64,000 bases of DNA from Massospora cicadina (GCA_022478985.1 JAKSZP010002674.1:62001-126000); one strand, 5' to 3'; positions 33,901 through 45,340 are shown, numbered from the stretch's first letter. Numbers and translations are program-made. The notes: a model not told the origin generated them from the letters alone.

Positions 33901-34479
33901 GAAGAAGGGCTATCTCTCCATTCTTATTTATGAGGTTTCTCTAATTCTGACCAATGAAAATCTTAATAAAAAAGAATATGCTTTTGCTGTTGATTATCCT
34001 TCCTCCGCCTTACCATTACATTACACAACGGAGGGATGGAATATAAAAAAGCTGCCTGAATCAGTGTTTTCCCAGAGGGTATCTCTTTCTATGGGTCTTA
34101 AGAGGTAGTAATCAGGCGGGTGAACAAAGGATAGTTGACACGAAGATTACCCTACAAATCCCCTACAACTGTTTATTGCACATCATCAGTATTAAAGGAG
34201 TTAGACCTCTTAAGCCTAGAGTCTTACCAGGTGTGATATCTCCAGCTTATCAGCGACCAATCAATCTCCTGTTGGGGAATCTCACCAAAAAGCACATGGT
34301 CGTCAAGAAGCATAAGAAGTTAAGAAGAGGCCTGCTGGTCCTATTGAGGATATTCAACAGATTCATTGTATTGGGTCTATGGCGGATATGGGCCTAGCTG
34401 CTGAATAATTGTTATGCACTCTGCCCACTGTTCATATCTCTAATGATTTAACCCTGCATAGCTTAATAAAATTCATAGT
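33901..34479 (+). other. Protease to RT linker of element B
   Basis: Plus-strand frames (33872-34108, 34176-34397) look coding in composition (YLSILIYEVSLILTNENLN, GNLTKKHMVVKKHKKLRRG) but show no named domain. The position is the interval between protease and RT. Confidence 0.4.
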
Positions 34480-35029
34480 TTATTGGAGTCCTATAGCAAT
34501 ATTTTCTCCAAATCTTATAATGACTACGGACATATGAAGGGTTGGACACATGCCATTGACGTCCGGTTCGCTCATTTCATGAGCTCCAAACCCTACCATA
34601 ATTTAAAATTTGAGGAGTTAAAGATGTTGTTGAAGCTAAAACAGTTGTTGGACGCTGGGTTGCTGGTGCCGTCTTAAAGCCCTTGGTCATCCCCTTTTCT
34701 ACTTATAAAGAAGAATAATAGAGGTCATTGCTTGTTATGTACTACTGTAAGTTGAACAACTTCACCAAGAAGAATAGCTACCCTCTCCCCATATTGATGA
34801 TGCTCTGGACCAATTCTCTTGTCCAAGATCTTTTCTGCCATAAACTTGGCTAGTGGTTATTGGCAGATGGACATTCCTCCACAGGATCAGGAAAAGTGTG
34901 TCCTTATATGTAGAGAGGGCATTTTTCTACCCTTTTGGTTACTTCAGGGGTTAAGCAACGCACCTGCCACTTTTCAGAGGGAGATGGATCATATTCTCCG
35001 GGATCTTAAGATGAGCTGTGAAATTTGTC
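34480..35029 (+). pseudogene. Reverse transcriptase N-terminal half of element B
   Basis: Blocks in order: GWTHAIDVRFAHFMSSKPY, LLKLKQLLDAGLLVPS, SPWSSPFLLIKK, then IFSAINLASGYWQMDIPPQD (motif A), EKCVLICREGIF and GLSNAPATFQREMDHILRDL (motif B). It stops at the TSD ttgtc (35025-35029) created by element C. Motif C resumes at 40969. There are a few stops and one frame change near 34680-34820. Identity to Ty3/Gypsy RT is unmistakable. Confidence 0.85.
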
Positions 35030-35872
35030 TGTAAGGAGAGTATCTATAGCTTTCCCATTCCCTAAGTGGTAGTGCTTGGTGCACAAGGCCAAAGCAAGGG
35101 AACTGGCCATTAATACAAAAGATACTAGATCCCAGCAGAGGGTGCTGGAGCAATAAAAACTTAAGTAAAGGAGTGTGATCAATAACCAAACAAAAGCAAT
35201 GCAGTGCACAAGGGGAAATGGGGTAAACGTTCCAGGTTAAAGGGAACCCAGGCAATTCAACGGTTCATTAGGGGATATCTTACCATATTTAAAATGGAAT
35301 GTTTAATAAAGTTTGAGACCTCCTCAAAGAGGTCCGCACACAGGATCATCTGAAATAACATTTTAATAAAAAACTGGAAAAACGGGGAACTTTAGAATGG
35401 AAAGTCGACCAACAAGAAATGTTGGTCATAGAAATCAAAACTTAAATTTGTTGGGGTAATGCGGGGTCTGACAAAGCGGTCAAAAGCTCCAATTCACCAA
35501 TATGCAAACACTACCATACAAATAGGTAGAATACACCGAAACTGACTTCACTTGAGCAATCAATTAAAGTTGTATCTGACCCAAACACGTAGTTTCATAA
35601 ATGGAATGAGTTTTTACCCTGTTCCTCAATCAACCAAGTTGAACTTTCATCATTAATTGAATAAACTGTTCATTTTAACGCCTGGGCTGACGCAAGGGGC
35701 TGGGCATTCTGCACCTCACTAGTACCAACCTGAGCATATTTGGCTTGTACCCTGAGTGGGTCTAATGTGTGCTTGAGGTCAGAGAGGGCCTAAAGCTTCA
35801 TCTTCTGGGCTTCCTGTCGCCCAGCATTATCCTTAGAGTTGATGCCCACTATCATAACATTTAACCATAACA
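35030..35872 (-). repeat. 3' LTR of element C, with adjoining polypurine tract
   Basis: The plus strand begins tgtaaggagagtatc and ends ttaaccataaca. It aligns throughout with 40121-40963 (gtggtagtgcttggtgcac, ggagtgtgatcaataac, acaggatcatctgaaata). Adjoining it in element sense is the tract AGGAGGTGAAGGTAA (35873-35887), the plus-strand primer. Confidence 0.9.
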
Positions 35873-36380
35873 TTACCTTCACCTCCTGACGGTGCTCAAC
35901 CCCCTCCAGGGGCTTGCGCTTGGGAAAAGTTCTTGTGGGCTGGGGCCAACTTCATTGTGGCAACAGTCGGTTTGAATTGAGATCCAGCGGCCTGGGGGAA
36001 ACGCTTATGGAAAGCTTTAATAAGGTCTTGGGCATGCACACAGTTACGCGCTGGGACCAAACTGTTCTCTGAAGCGTCAAAACCCTTCCAAGATACCAGG
36101 TACTCAAGTCTTCTTCTAAAACGCTGGAGGCTACTATTTCCTCCGCTTCCCAATATGGCGCCCCATCCGCAAGATAGGCCTCAGGAAGTCTCTGGTGGGG
36201 GCCCTCAAACAATGTCAATTTGCTCACATGAAAGATTAAGAAGATCTGGAACAAAGAAAGAAGATATAAATGGTATGAGTCATGGCCAACCATTCTAAAA
36301 ACGCGGTAAGGGCCAATTCTCTTTGGTCCCAGCTTCTTGCATGGCTGCTTGATAGGGATATTATGAGCATCAAGCATCAT
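35873..36380 (-). pseudogene. Integrase C-terminus and chromodomain of element C
   Basis: Piece 35952-36380 has the GPY/F module (KKLGPKRIGPYRVFRMVGHD) and FHVSKLTLFEGP, then WEAEEIVASS. Overlapping frame 35896-36153 continues as a chromodomain: RRLEYLVSWKGFDASENSLV and ARNCVHAQDLIKAFHKRFP. The aromatic residues YLVSWKGF match the methyl-lysine cage positions of chromodomains, although the usual TWEP block reads SLVP. Chromodomains direct chromovirus integration toward particular chromatin. One frameshift lies between the two modules. Confidence 0.85.
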
Positions 36381-36559
36381 GAGATCCCCTTCCTTGTATG
36401 CTGACCCAAACGGCGCTTACCATCAGCGTTCTCCTTATAAACTTACATTGTCGCCTCCAAACTTGTGGACACCCCTAATAAACCTTCTTGATAGTATTGG
36501 AAAAATTCACCACCGCTTCAACTTTAAATCCACAGATGGGCTCTATGTTAAAGGCAGGA

Positions 36560-37350
36560 TTAAAACCATGGTTGGCGAAAATGGGAACAACTGATCGAAG
36601 AATGCAACGTGTTGTTGTAGCTAAATTGGGCCATTGGAAGGTGAGAAACCCAATCTGAATGATCTGTGGCGGTGTAACACCGCAAGAACTGTTCCAAGCA
36701 CTGGTTCACTAGTTCAGTCTGCCCATCTGATCTGGGGTGATAGGCAGTTGAACGGCAGGGGCGGATCTGAAGAGTCTTACACAACTCTTCCCAAAAGACA
36801 GAGGTGAACTGGGGGCCCCAGTCACTGATAAATTTCGTGAGGAACCCCATGAAGCGCAAACACATGGGCGACGAAGAGCTTAGCCATCTCAACCGCGGTT
36901 ATTCTAGTTATACAAAGAATAAAGTGGGCGAACTTCATAAAAAGGTCCACCACCATGATGACATCATAACCATCAGAAACAGGTGTTTCCACAATAAAAT
37001 CTACCAATAGGGAAGTTCAGGGCCCTTCAGCCTTCTGGACCTGTACCAATGACCCTGCTAAAGGTTGACGATTTGGTTTCATTTGGTTGCAGATCAAGCA
37101 CTCTTAACAACAACGTCCCACCTGAGAAGGCAAGTCCTTCCAATTGTAGGTGCGTCATATTAACTCCAAGGTCTTTGCTTTCCCAGGATATTCAATGGTG
37201 AGTCCATCATGATGGTCCCAGATGATTTCCAGGCGCAGTGGTCCATAAGGAACCCATAGGCGCCCCTGAGACCACACCATCTCGTCCTTCACGTGATAAC
37301 CCCTGGATAGGCCCTCTTGATTCAAAGCGCTCTTAGTGAGTACCATAGTA
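36560..37350 (-). pseudogene. Integrase zinc-binding and catalytic domains of element C
   Basis: The zinc-binding part (about 37060-37230) has IWDHHDGLTIEYPGKAKT, with the second His replaced by Tyr (EYPG for GHPG), and LICNQMKPNRQP for the Cys pair. The core has MVDFIVETPVSDGYDVIMVV (first Asp, 36822-37007), then FISDWGPQFTSVFW (second Asp) and HPRSDGQTELVNQCLEQFLR (catalytic Glu) in frame 36560-36892. All three catalytic acidic residues remain. A frameshift near 36830 separates the first Asp from the others. Confidence 0.85.
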
Positions 37351-37412
37351 TATTCAGCTGATAGCGGCTGAGAAAGTACTACCTTTCTGAAAATACTATA
37401 TTACTCCGAATT

Positions 37413-38126
37413 TTACAGAGGTGTAAGAGCTGGCCCATAGGCTGGGGGAGAGGGAAGTTGAGACACAATTTTATTTGAAGGAATCATCAACTTTGTGTTA
37501 TGAACTTCTACCTCCTTGGGATCAGGAGCTAAATCAGGGTTGTGGCTCAAAGCATCCACAAAACCATTATCCTTGCCCTTGGTGAACTCATAAGAGAATT
37601 CAAATTGAGCAAGGGTCTCATGCCAATGGGTCTGTCGTGGGGTTAGGACATGAGGGGCGCGGTAGTACAGCAAGGCACGGTGATCTGTATGTACCAGAAA
37701 GGTTGGGAGGAACTATGCAGATGTGACGCCACCAAAATCAGCGTCTCCACAGCTGCTAGTAACCCCTTATCATAAACGGCTTAATTCAACTCAGGAAAAG
37801 ACATTTTACTAAAAATATCCCACCAAATGTTATATCCTATCATTGCTTACTTGTAACAAGGCATCCACTATGGCAAAGTTGTAGGCATCAGTAAACACAA
37901 TTAACTCTTTTGAAGGTTCAACATGGCGAAGGACAGACGTGGACAACAGGGTGCACTTTACTGCTTGGAAAGCATCCTTCAAAACGGGGGACCACTGAAG
38001 CACATTTTCACCGCTAGCCTTATATAAGGGTGCTGCCACCTCGGAAAGATTGTGTGTGAACTTCTTAAGAAACGTACACGTCCCCAAAAAGCTCCTCAAT
38101 TCCTTGACTGAGGTGAGTTGGGCCAC
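37413..38126 (-). pseudogene. RT connection and RNase H of element C
   Basis: Piece 37830-38126 reads LTSVKELRSFLGTCTFLKKF, then VLQWSPVLKDAFQAVKCTLL and LIVFTDAYNFAIVDALLQV, the RT thumb and the first RNase H strand with its Asp (TDA). Piece 37413-37673 has PRQTHWHETLAQFEFSYEFT and KGKDNGFVDALSHNPDL, the terminal RNase H block. The region between (37674-37830) is frame-broken. Confidence 0.82.
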
Positions 38127-38760
38127 TCACGAATAGCTTTCTCCTTGTCTGGAGGTATCATGTGTCCTTGGTCAAACATGATGTTTCCCAGAAAAGTGAC
38201 TCGGGACTTGAAAAATTCACACTTGCTAATCTTTAGTGTAAGGCTAGCTGCTTTTAACCTCTCCACCACTTGCCAAAGGTGTACTGCATGGGACACATGA
38301 TCAGGGTAAAACACCAGGATATCATCCATGTAGGCAACCGCGCATATCCCTAACAAATCCCCCAACGCTGCATCAATGCGGCGTTGAAGGATAGCGGGGC
38401 ATTCTTAAGCACAAATGACATGAACTCAAACTGGAAAATCGCTTTTTTGGTACGGAATGTGGTTAACCACTCTTGTCCCATTTTAATCTTAATCTGATTG
38501 AACGCATTGAAGCAATTTAGATTGGAAAAGACCTTCGCCTTCTCCACATAGCGCGAAATCTGAGATTCAAAGGGACGGGATGTAGATCTGGTACAGTGAC
38601 GTTGTTGAGGATCCCATAGTCTACACATGGGCGTATAGTACCATCAGCCTTCTCAACAAAGAGAAGTGGGGAGCATACAGGGGGAGTATGCTGAAAAATC
38701 GCGCCTTTGGATAACTGCCCCTTCACCAACACATCTAACGCCTCTTCCTCCTGGATGGTT
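38096..38760 (-). pseudogene. Reverse transcriptase of element C
   Basis: Piece 38096-38365 gives VAYMDDILVFYPDHVSHAVH (motif C, YMDD intact) and LKISKCEFFKSRVTFLGNIM. Piece 38350-38628 gives KMGQEWLTTFRTKKAIFQFE and FVLKNAPLSFNAALMQ (motif B, PLSF for the usual PATF). The upstream end overlaps frame 38517-39299 with SPLLFVEKADGTIRPCVDYG. Two frame changes occur. The domain is complete in content. Confidence 0.88.
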
Positions 38761-39299
38761 AAGGGGTAGTTATGAGAAGAAATACGCACCAAATCCACAG
38801 TGTGCTTAAACTCACAATCGAGCTCAGAGTGATCAGGTAGTGCGTTAACAGATGTGGCATCAAAGAAAGATTCCAAAACCTCCAAAAAAGAAGGTAGGGG
38901 AACGTCCACAGAGGGCTTCAGCATAGGGGAAAGGCTAAGGGTGTGAAGGTGGGGCCAATGGGTCAATTCGCCCTGGATATCAGCATCAAACAAAGGAACA
39001 ACTAATGTGCGACCATTCTTTAATGTGAGGGATAGGGTATTCTCCTTCAGGTTGGTTTTCACGTCATTTTTCCGCCACCACTTCACAACCAAAATAATAG
39101 AGAACAAGAGGTGATTGGTAGCTTGGAAGTTATCAGAGAAGTGGTACTTGCCAACCTGATAGTCCACTGTCCCATTGATCTTCAGAGTGGGAATACCTTG
39201 GGATGCCCCTCCCCTAAAAATACCACCTGGCAAGTAACTCAACTCAGGGTAGTCGGCTAGGTTTTGATTCATAAAGTTTCCAGAGGAACCCATATCCAC
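38761..39299 (-). pseudogene. Protease and RT entry of element C
   Basis: Within the 260-codon frame 38517-39299, the start MDMGSSGNFMNQNLADY carries the protease loop (DMGSSGNFM; the usual residue after Asp is Thr/Ser). The long spacer then leads to HNYPLTIQEEEALDVLVKGQ and SKGAIFQHTPPVCSPLLFVE, the entry of RT. It is open without stops, so protease and RT are one fused frame here. Confidence 0.82.
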
Positions 39300-40105
39300 C
39301 AGAATAGTGGTGGTGAGTTTCCCTAAAGGGGAGGAAAGGGTAGCAGTCAGTAGAAAATAATTGAATGATCTTTATCTATAGTAGATAGCGCCAGACCATC
39401 ACCACCAAACTCTTCATCTGATATTAACGTGTCACCTTGGTATGTGTTTGAATCAAAGAATGGAGAGGGATATTTGGCCACTCTTACTACTGAGGCTACA
39501 TATCCCACCATATCTTCAGCAGGGGCATAAACATTATTGTATTGTAAGCTTATCGCCTTTTCAACTTCCTGAGTGCTGAAAATCATGGAAGAGGTCAAAC
39601 GGGGATCTACTGGGGTGATTCCATTCACAGGAATAGGTTCCATATCTAATCCATGAGAGAGCAAATATGGTTCAGAGGTAATATCAGGTTTCCATTATAA
39701 AACGCGTTTTTTGACGTGAATGACACTATTTCCATAACAGAAACGGAATTTCTGACATTATCCAAGGCCAACACCCCCAGGCCCATCTGGCGCCAATACT
39801 GCTGGCATAATCTGAACGTGCTGCTAAAGTAAAGCCCTTTCATTTAAATTGAATTTGTAAAATTTGGCGGTTAAATGGGGAATCATGACTTTCAGACCCA
39901 GAAGCGTCCGTATTCACCAGGTATGAGCCTGAAAAGTGGATACTTTCCAGTTGAAGGCAGCCAATATAACGCCGAGATGCTCCAACCTTTTTGGAAAAAT
40001 AGGAAACAGTTGTGCAGCTGATACAGCCGAGGGCCACAGCTGGCACCCACCGTTCACACTTTGGAAAAGTCCCACACGTAAAAAGTTTGTGCACATAAGA
40101 TTAAG
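39300..40105 (-). pseudogene. Truncated gag region of element C
   Basis: Three open pieces (39347-39664, 39646-39843, 39840-40094) lie between protease and the 5' LTR. They are protein-like (SMIFSTQEVEKAISLQYNNV, LESIHFSGSYLVNTDASGSE) but I see no Gag capsid motif or complete zinc knuckle. Only about 0.8 kb is available, shorter than a normal gag, so most of gag was probably deleted. Confidence 0.5.
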
Positions 40106-40116
40106 TGGTTGGTTGA
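40106..40116 (-). promoter_or_regulatory. Candidate self-priming primer-binding site of element C
   Basis: The minus strand reads TCAACCAACCA, 4 nt inside the 5' LTR. There is no TGG-type tRNA match. It is complementary, with one mismatch, to TGGTTGATTGA inside the element's own LTR (40718-40728 on the plus map), which lies about 25-30 bp downstream of a TTTATT TATA-like motif. In Tf1-type chromoviruses the first 11 nt of the transcript pair with such a site. Confidence 0.5.
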
Positions 40117-40120
40117 ATAA

Positions 40121-40963
40121 TGTAAGAGAATGTCTCTAACTCTCCCATTCTAAATGTGGTAGTGCTTGGTGCACAAGGCCTAACGCAAGGGAACTAGCCA
40201 TTAGTACCAAGGATACTAGAGCACAGAAGAGTGTGCTGGAGCAATAATAACTTAAGTAAAGGAGTGTGATCAATAACAACCAAAAGCAATGCGGTGCACA
40301 AGGTAAAAAAGGGAAAACATCCCAAGTTGGAGGGAACCTTGGCGAACCAACAGTGCATTAGGGGATAATCTCATTGTATTTTAAATCTAATGGTTAATAT
40401 AGCACGAAACTTCCTCAAAGAGATCCACACACAGGATCATCTGAAATAATATTTTAATAAAAAATGGGAAAACCAAGGAAGTTTATTGTGAAAAGTTGAC
40501 CAACAAGGAATGTTGGTCACAGAAATTAAATCTAAGTTTTGTCAGGGTAATTTGGGGTCTGCCAAAGTGGTCCCAAGCACTGATTCACCAATAGGCAAAC
40601 ACTACTACCCAAATGGGTAGAATACACTGAAATGACTTCACTTGAGCAAATCATTTGATGTTGTAACTGACCTGAACGTGTAGTTTCATAAATGGAATGG
40701 GTTTTGAACCCTGTTCCTCAATCAACCAAATCAAACCGTCATCATTAATTGAATAAACCGTTCGTTTTATCGCCTGTGCTGACGCAAGGGGATGGGCGTT
40801 CTGCACCTCACTATTCTAACCTGAGCATATTTGGCTTGCACCCAGCGTTGGTCTAATGTGTGCTTGAGGTCAGGGAGGGCCTGAAGCTTCACCTTCTTGG
40901 CCTCCTGTCACCCAGAATTATCCTTGGGATTGGTGGCCACTATCATGTCATTTAACCATGACA
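40121..40963 (-). repeat. 5' LTR of element C with TATA-like motif
   Basis: The plus strand starts tgtaagagaatgtc and ends ttaaccatgaca. In element sense a TTTATTCAATTAATG block (complement of about 40744-40758) precedes TGGTTGATTGA (40718-40728), a plausible transcript start. The TSD ttgtc follows at 40964-40968. Confidence 0.88.
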
Positions 40964-41760
40964 TTGTCTAGCTTGATGACATCACATTCTTCTTCAAAAC
41001 CTACATTGAATACTCACCCGCCTTTATGAAGTGTTTCAATAGTTGCAGGAATCCAACCTCAAGTGCAAGCCTTCCAATTGTACCTTCTTCATGAAAAAGT
41101 TGGTTTACTTTGGCACGCTATCTCTCAAGTTTGGATACAACCCCTTCTGAATAATGTGGAGCAATATCTAAAATCTCTGCGCCCAAAACCCTTTGTGACA
41201 TACAGGTATTTTTGGGCTTGATGGGTTTTTACCATTAGTTCATCCCCAGTTTGCTCAGCTCAGTGAGCCTCTCATAAGTACCTTGGCTAAAAAACCACAT
41301 TACATTTGGGTGCTGAACAAAAGGCTGCGTTTGAGACCCTGATGAAGTTGCTGCAACAAAGGCCTATTCTTCACCACCCTGACTATGGCAATGACCTTCC
41401 TGTTATTCACAGAAGCCTCTGATTATGCATTGGATTGATCTTGGCTCTTTGGATTATAACAGGATAGATCATTCCGCTTCCTACTTCATAAGATGATGTC
41501 TAAAATTGAACGCAATTACAGTGTCACTGAAAAGGAGTGTCTTGCTGTCTTACTTGCTGTCAAATACTAACGCCTTTTTTATATGGGACTTTATTTAAAG
41601 TAATTACTGACCACTAATCTTTAAAATAATTACAGAATATGAAAGATCCCATTGGACGATTGGCTCTCTGGGCTCTCAAGATCCAGCACTCTGATATGAC
41701 CATTGAGCATTGAGCTAAAAAGCGCCATATAAATGTCCTGAACTGACGCGGATGCCAGTA
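40964..41760 (+). pseudogene. RT active site, connection and RNase H of element B
   Basis: After the duplicated ttgtc the plus frame reads stop-LDDITFFFK: the YLDD active site with its Tyr codon now TAG. The thumb follows, then ETLMKLLQQRPILHHPDYGN and the RNase H blocks NYSVTEKECLAVLLAVKY and LFKVITDH, and QNMKDPIGRLALWALKIQHS near 41640-41700. Domain order and spacing continue 34480-35029 exactly. Stops are numerous. Confidence 0.82.
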
Positions 41761-43004
41761 AATCACTTTGACAATAGCAAAGTTGAGAGGTTGCATGACC
41801 TCCTAATGACTTCTGACGTATGGGCTGAAGAAGATGAACCAGTTAAGATGATGAAAGCACAGCACTCACACAACACAAAGGTTGAGAGCGGGAAGTTATA
41901 TAAGAAAGAAAGTAGAAAAAAATTGGTTTCCCTATCTCCAGCCACCAGATCAATTACCTGTCATCTTAGAGTCTCATATTATCATGAGGCATGGAAGAGT
42001 CTGAAAAACCTAAAAGTGGATAAAAGAGCTGTACTTCTGTGAGGGCATCATGGAAACCATAACTGAAGTCTTCGATGCCTGCCTGACCTGTAAAAACAGA
42101 CTAGCCTCAAAACTTAATATCATTATCAACCTACAATGCCCCAACAGTCCTTCCAAACTATAAGCTTAGATGTGTTAAGTCCTCTATCTCAGACTACCGG
42201 TAGCAACCATTATATCTTGGTTGAAATTGACCATTTTACAAAATAGGTTGAAGCTGTTGCTTAACACGCTCAGACTTCCAAAGCCACAGCAACCTTCTTA
42301 CATTGTTATCTTTACCCGGCATATTTGCCCCAGGTCACCCTATGTGGCAATGATAAAAAATTTACCTTTATAGTGGTGAAGCTCTTTGCCACTTCCATGG
42401 GAGCTCAACAACTCTTCTTGCCCCCTATAACCCTTCGACCAATGGTACTGTGGAGAGAGTAAATGGTACACTGGTCTTGATATTCTACAAAACGGCCAAT
42501 TAGATCCTCTCTACTGGATCTCTACTTATCCAATGTGCCCTCATGGCCTACTGTATCAGCTATCACCAGATCCTAAAAATGTCTCCTTTCTGTGTGTTGT
42601 ATGGATGAGAACCTGGGGTTCCAGTTCTAGTAGGCAAAAACATTTTCACTTACAGAACTGACTCAGAGCAAGCCACGAAAAAGTTGGCTCGCCAAAAAAA
42701 ATCAACTACAAGAAGAGGCTATAAATAACTTGGCCACGATGATCATTAAAGAAGGTCAAGCAGCAAATGAGCTCCGGCCCCTCTCCCTTCCTTCAAAGTA
42801 TCTGACTTGATGTTGTATTACCACAACTGCATCACTCCTATAAGTGAAAATCTCGGATCTTTCTGGGAAGGACCCTTAGTAGTCATATATCAGTGAGGGG
42901 ATGAGTACTCTGTTAAAACCCTTGCTTCTGGAGTCACTGTCAACTAGGTCCATGGCCAGTTCTTTCACTTCTTATTATCCCCCTAACACTTTTGAGTAAG
43001 GCAT
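41761..43004 (+). pseudogene. Integrase of element B and terminal sequence
   Basis: Open piece 41752-42042 leads into the zinc-binding part (CHLRVSYYHEAWKSLKNLK; FDACLTCKNRLASK). The core reads LDVLSPLSQTTGSNHYILVE with IDHFTK (first Asp; next codon a stop), CGNDKKFTFIVVKLFATSMG (second Asp) and PYNPSTNGTVERVNGTL (catalytic Glu kept, about 42422-42473). AYCISYHQILKMSPFCVLYG-like text and a C-terminal VHGQFFHF follow close to the 3' LTR. Confidence 0.8.
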
Positions 43005-43646
43005 TGTTTGACGATTATTTGTCCAATATTGTGAAAAGAGTATTTCAGAGTCAAACTAGGCTAAAATTGTCCAAAAAATTCCTGGTCAATTCTCAGTTGA
43101 ACCCATCAAACTGGCGAAATACAATTTCCTCCTCTTCTCAGCAAGATAGTTCAAATATTATTAGTAGGGAAGTGTCAATTTTGCAGCAAAATAACAAGTC
43201 ATTCATGGGTCCCACTATCTGATTGGTTAAAAATACTTAATCTTTACCCCATGGGTTTGTCTTGCCTACAATTAACCCTCCATCAGCTGTTGCATCAAAC
43301 TGAGGTGTGTTTTGAAATCTCCAATAAGTCAAACCTCCATAATTTCTAATCAAGCTCAAAGCTAATTACAAATTTCTCGCCCATTTTGTTTTATGCTTCA
43401 GATTCTTTAAGTACTTTGAAGCGACATAAATTTAAGGTTCTCTTTTCAGCCCATCGCCCCAACTAATATACTTAACTAAAAAACCAAAAATTCTCCCAAA
43501 TAAGTTTTTAGTTCTATATAAGTTCTATTAAAAAGTCACCTAGTTACTAATTTAGAAATAAGAGTTTTACTACTCCTTCTTCCTCAAATTGTCAAAAGTT
43601 GTGCAGTTAGTACCAGCAAGCCTTAGAAGATGCTAGGACTTTGGCA
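43005..43646 (+). repeat. 3' LTR of element B
   Basis: It starts tgtttgacgattat and ends actttggca. It pairs with 12949-13584. It is followed by ccctt, the right TSD copy (left copy tcctt), where the sequence of D resumes. Confidence 0.85.
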
Positions 43647-43651
43647 CCCTT

Positions 43652-44990
43652 GCACGCCAGCAATGAGAGGGACCTACTGTTTGTAAAACAGAATGATATT
43701 CTTTATAACGTTAGTTTTGACATTATGGAACTGAAAATGCTAGAAATTTACTACTCTAAAGAAGTTAGTGACCAGGAACCCATATGTGATGCTTGGATGC
43801 TACAATCAAAAATTTCATAGAAAAGTCAAAGCCCTTCTTTAAAATTTTCAAAAACGTTGTTTTAATCAATAAGGTTCATTTTATTTTATAAGCAAAGCTC
43901 TACTTCCATGGCAACATTGACAAGTTTATGCCATTGCCAACACTAATGAGATTGGAAATTAAGATACATCTGTATAAGAACATGAATTCATTTAGCTCTT
44001 TTATTTAATTTTAGATATTTTTGGAAGTGGACCAATGATTATTGTCATTATAATAGTGGAGTTTGCTATATTGACACCATAAGCGTTATAATATTCTGAT
44101 TAAAACCTTAATGGCATTACAAGAGCAAGAAAAGGTGATATTTATAAAAGGAGAGCAATAGCATATAAATGCAAGTCTGGTACGCCTCTCAAAGAACCTT
44201 GACTGTAGCCCCTTATAATTTTGCTTGAGAAGGATAATCCACTGTTATTTATTACTTACATAATACAAATGCCCAGAAAATAAAGATTTGTTTTTGTTAC
44301 TACGCATCAGAAAAGCATTGATTTATTAATAAAATCACGATACTTTCTAAAAATTCACTTGACACGCGGATACTAGAAATTGAGCTGTCATCAGAATATC
44401 AAGAGAAGTTTGCGGCAATAACCAGCCAAAGACAGTAAGAACTGACACATATGCCACAGGTCTTGTAAAATGCCCCATCGACATTCCAGAGAGTAATGAA
44501 TCAGATTTTTGGAGATCTGAAGATGTCAATCATACTTATATATTTGATACATCATAATATTCAGCAAGAAATTTAAAATCTAGCACATTTAAAGGAGTTT
44601 ACACCTGCCTTAGAGAGAACAACCTCAAGCTGAGAAAGCAATTGTTTATTTTTGAAGAGTTAAAATTTATTGACGATGAATTAAACCAGAGAAATTAGGT
44701 CCCAGCAATAAAAGGTTATAGCTATTGCTAGGTTGAGTTCCCCCAGATGCATGAGATATGTTCAGGTGTTCTTGAATGTGTTAAAATAATACCATCAAGG
44801 GACCATCTAGTAATAAAAAATGATACCATTAATTTGTACTTATATGCTAAAATCTTTGAGCCACTCACATACCTTTTTAACAAAGAAGTAATATTCAATT
44901 AGGAGAAAGAACAAAAAGATGACTTTATTAAACTTAAGAAAAAGCTGAGGGAACCAGATCTTGATATGCCCAGAGTTTGCAACGATTTTT
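43652..44990 (+). pseudogene. RT of element D and preceding linker
   Basis: 43652-44180 is an AT-rich linker without motifs. From about 44340 plus-strand pieces read LDTRILEIELSSEYQEKFAA (motif A zone), STFQRVMNQIFGDLKMSIIL (motif B; the YxDD that follows is decayed) and LRENNLKLRKQLFIFEELKF (after motif C). Order and spacing fit Ty3/Gypsy RT. The active-site Asp pair cannot be found. Confidence 0.68.
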
Positions 44991-44999
44991 TTATACTTA

Positions 45000-45340
45000 A
45001 ACTGAATCCAGCAATGTGTATATGCACGCCTTCTTAGCTCAGTTGGATAAAGAACTAGTTCACCTTATAGAGTTCTGCTCAGAAACATTTACCAGAATAG
45101 AGCGCAACTATACAATCACAGAAAGCAAGTGGCAATTTTGCAATCAGGCCATACACCACTTCCAACTCTATGTTTAAGGCATACACTTCAAAATACTCAC
45201 TGATCACGCCTCATTAAATTGGTAATAATTTTGAAAGACCCATATGTAATACATGCAAAATGAGTAGTTCAGTTGAAAGGCCACAATTTTATAAGCCTGT
45301 ATAATGCAGAAGAAATGACATGAATGCGGATAACTTGTCA
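45000..45340 (+). pseudogene. RNase H of element D
   Basis: The plus frame reads RIERNYTITESKWQFCNQAI, HHFQLYV and FKILTDHASLNW near 45095-45225. These correspond to NYTITEKECLAI and the TDH-SL strand of Gypsy RNase H, with the catalytic Glu position changed in the first block. Stops follow quickly. It lies directly after RT. Confidence 0.68.

Larger units (their letters stand above)
35025..40968 (-). mobile_element. Chromovirus C (Ty3/Gypsy with chromodomain), nested in B
   Basis: LTRs of 843 bp each (35030-35872; 40121-40963) with perfect 5-bp TSD ttgtc (35025-35029, 40964-40968). Minus-strand order: short gag remnant, protease, RT, RNase H, integrase, then a chromodomain at the C-terminus. 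A polypurine tract lies beside the 3' LTR. There is no TGG primer-binding site next to the 5' LTR; instead a sequence nearly identical to an internal LTR stretch suggests self-priming. It is broken by several frameshifts but well preserved. Confidence 0.9.
12949..43646 (+). mobile_element. Ty3/Gypsy retrotransposon B, nested in D
   Basis: Paired LTRs of about 640 bp (12949-13584 and 43005-43646), a primer-binding site at 13587, gag (13633-13860 continued at 32328-32777), protease (33610-33900), RT (34480-35029 continued at 40969), RNase H and integrase, all plus-strand. It is interrupted by LINE1 in gag and by element C in RT. Flanking 5-bp sequences tcctt (12944-12948) and ccctt (43647-43651) form a TSD with one transition. 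Removing the insertions rejoins both reading regions sensibly. Confidence 0.85.
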
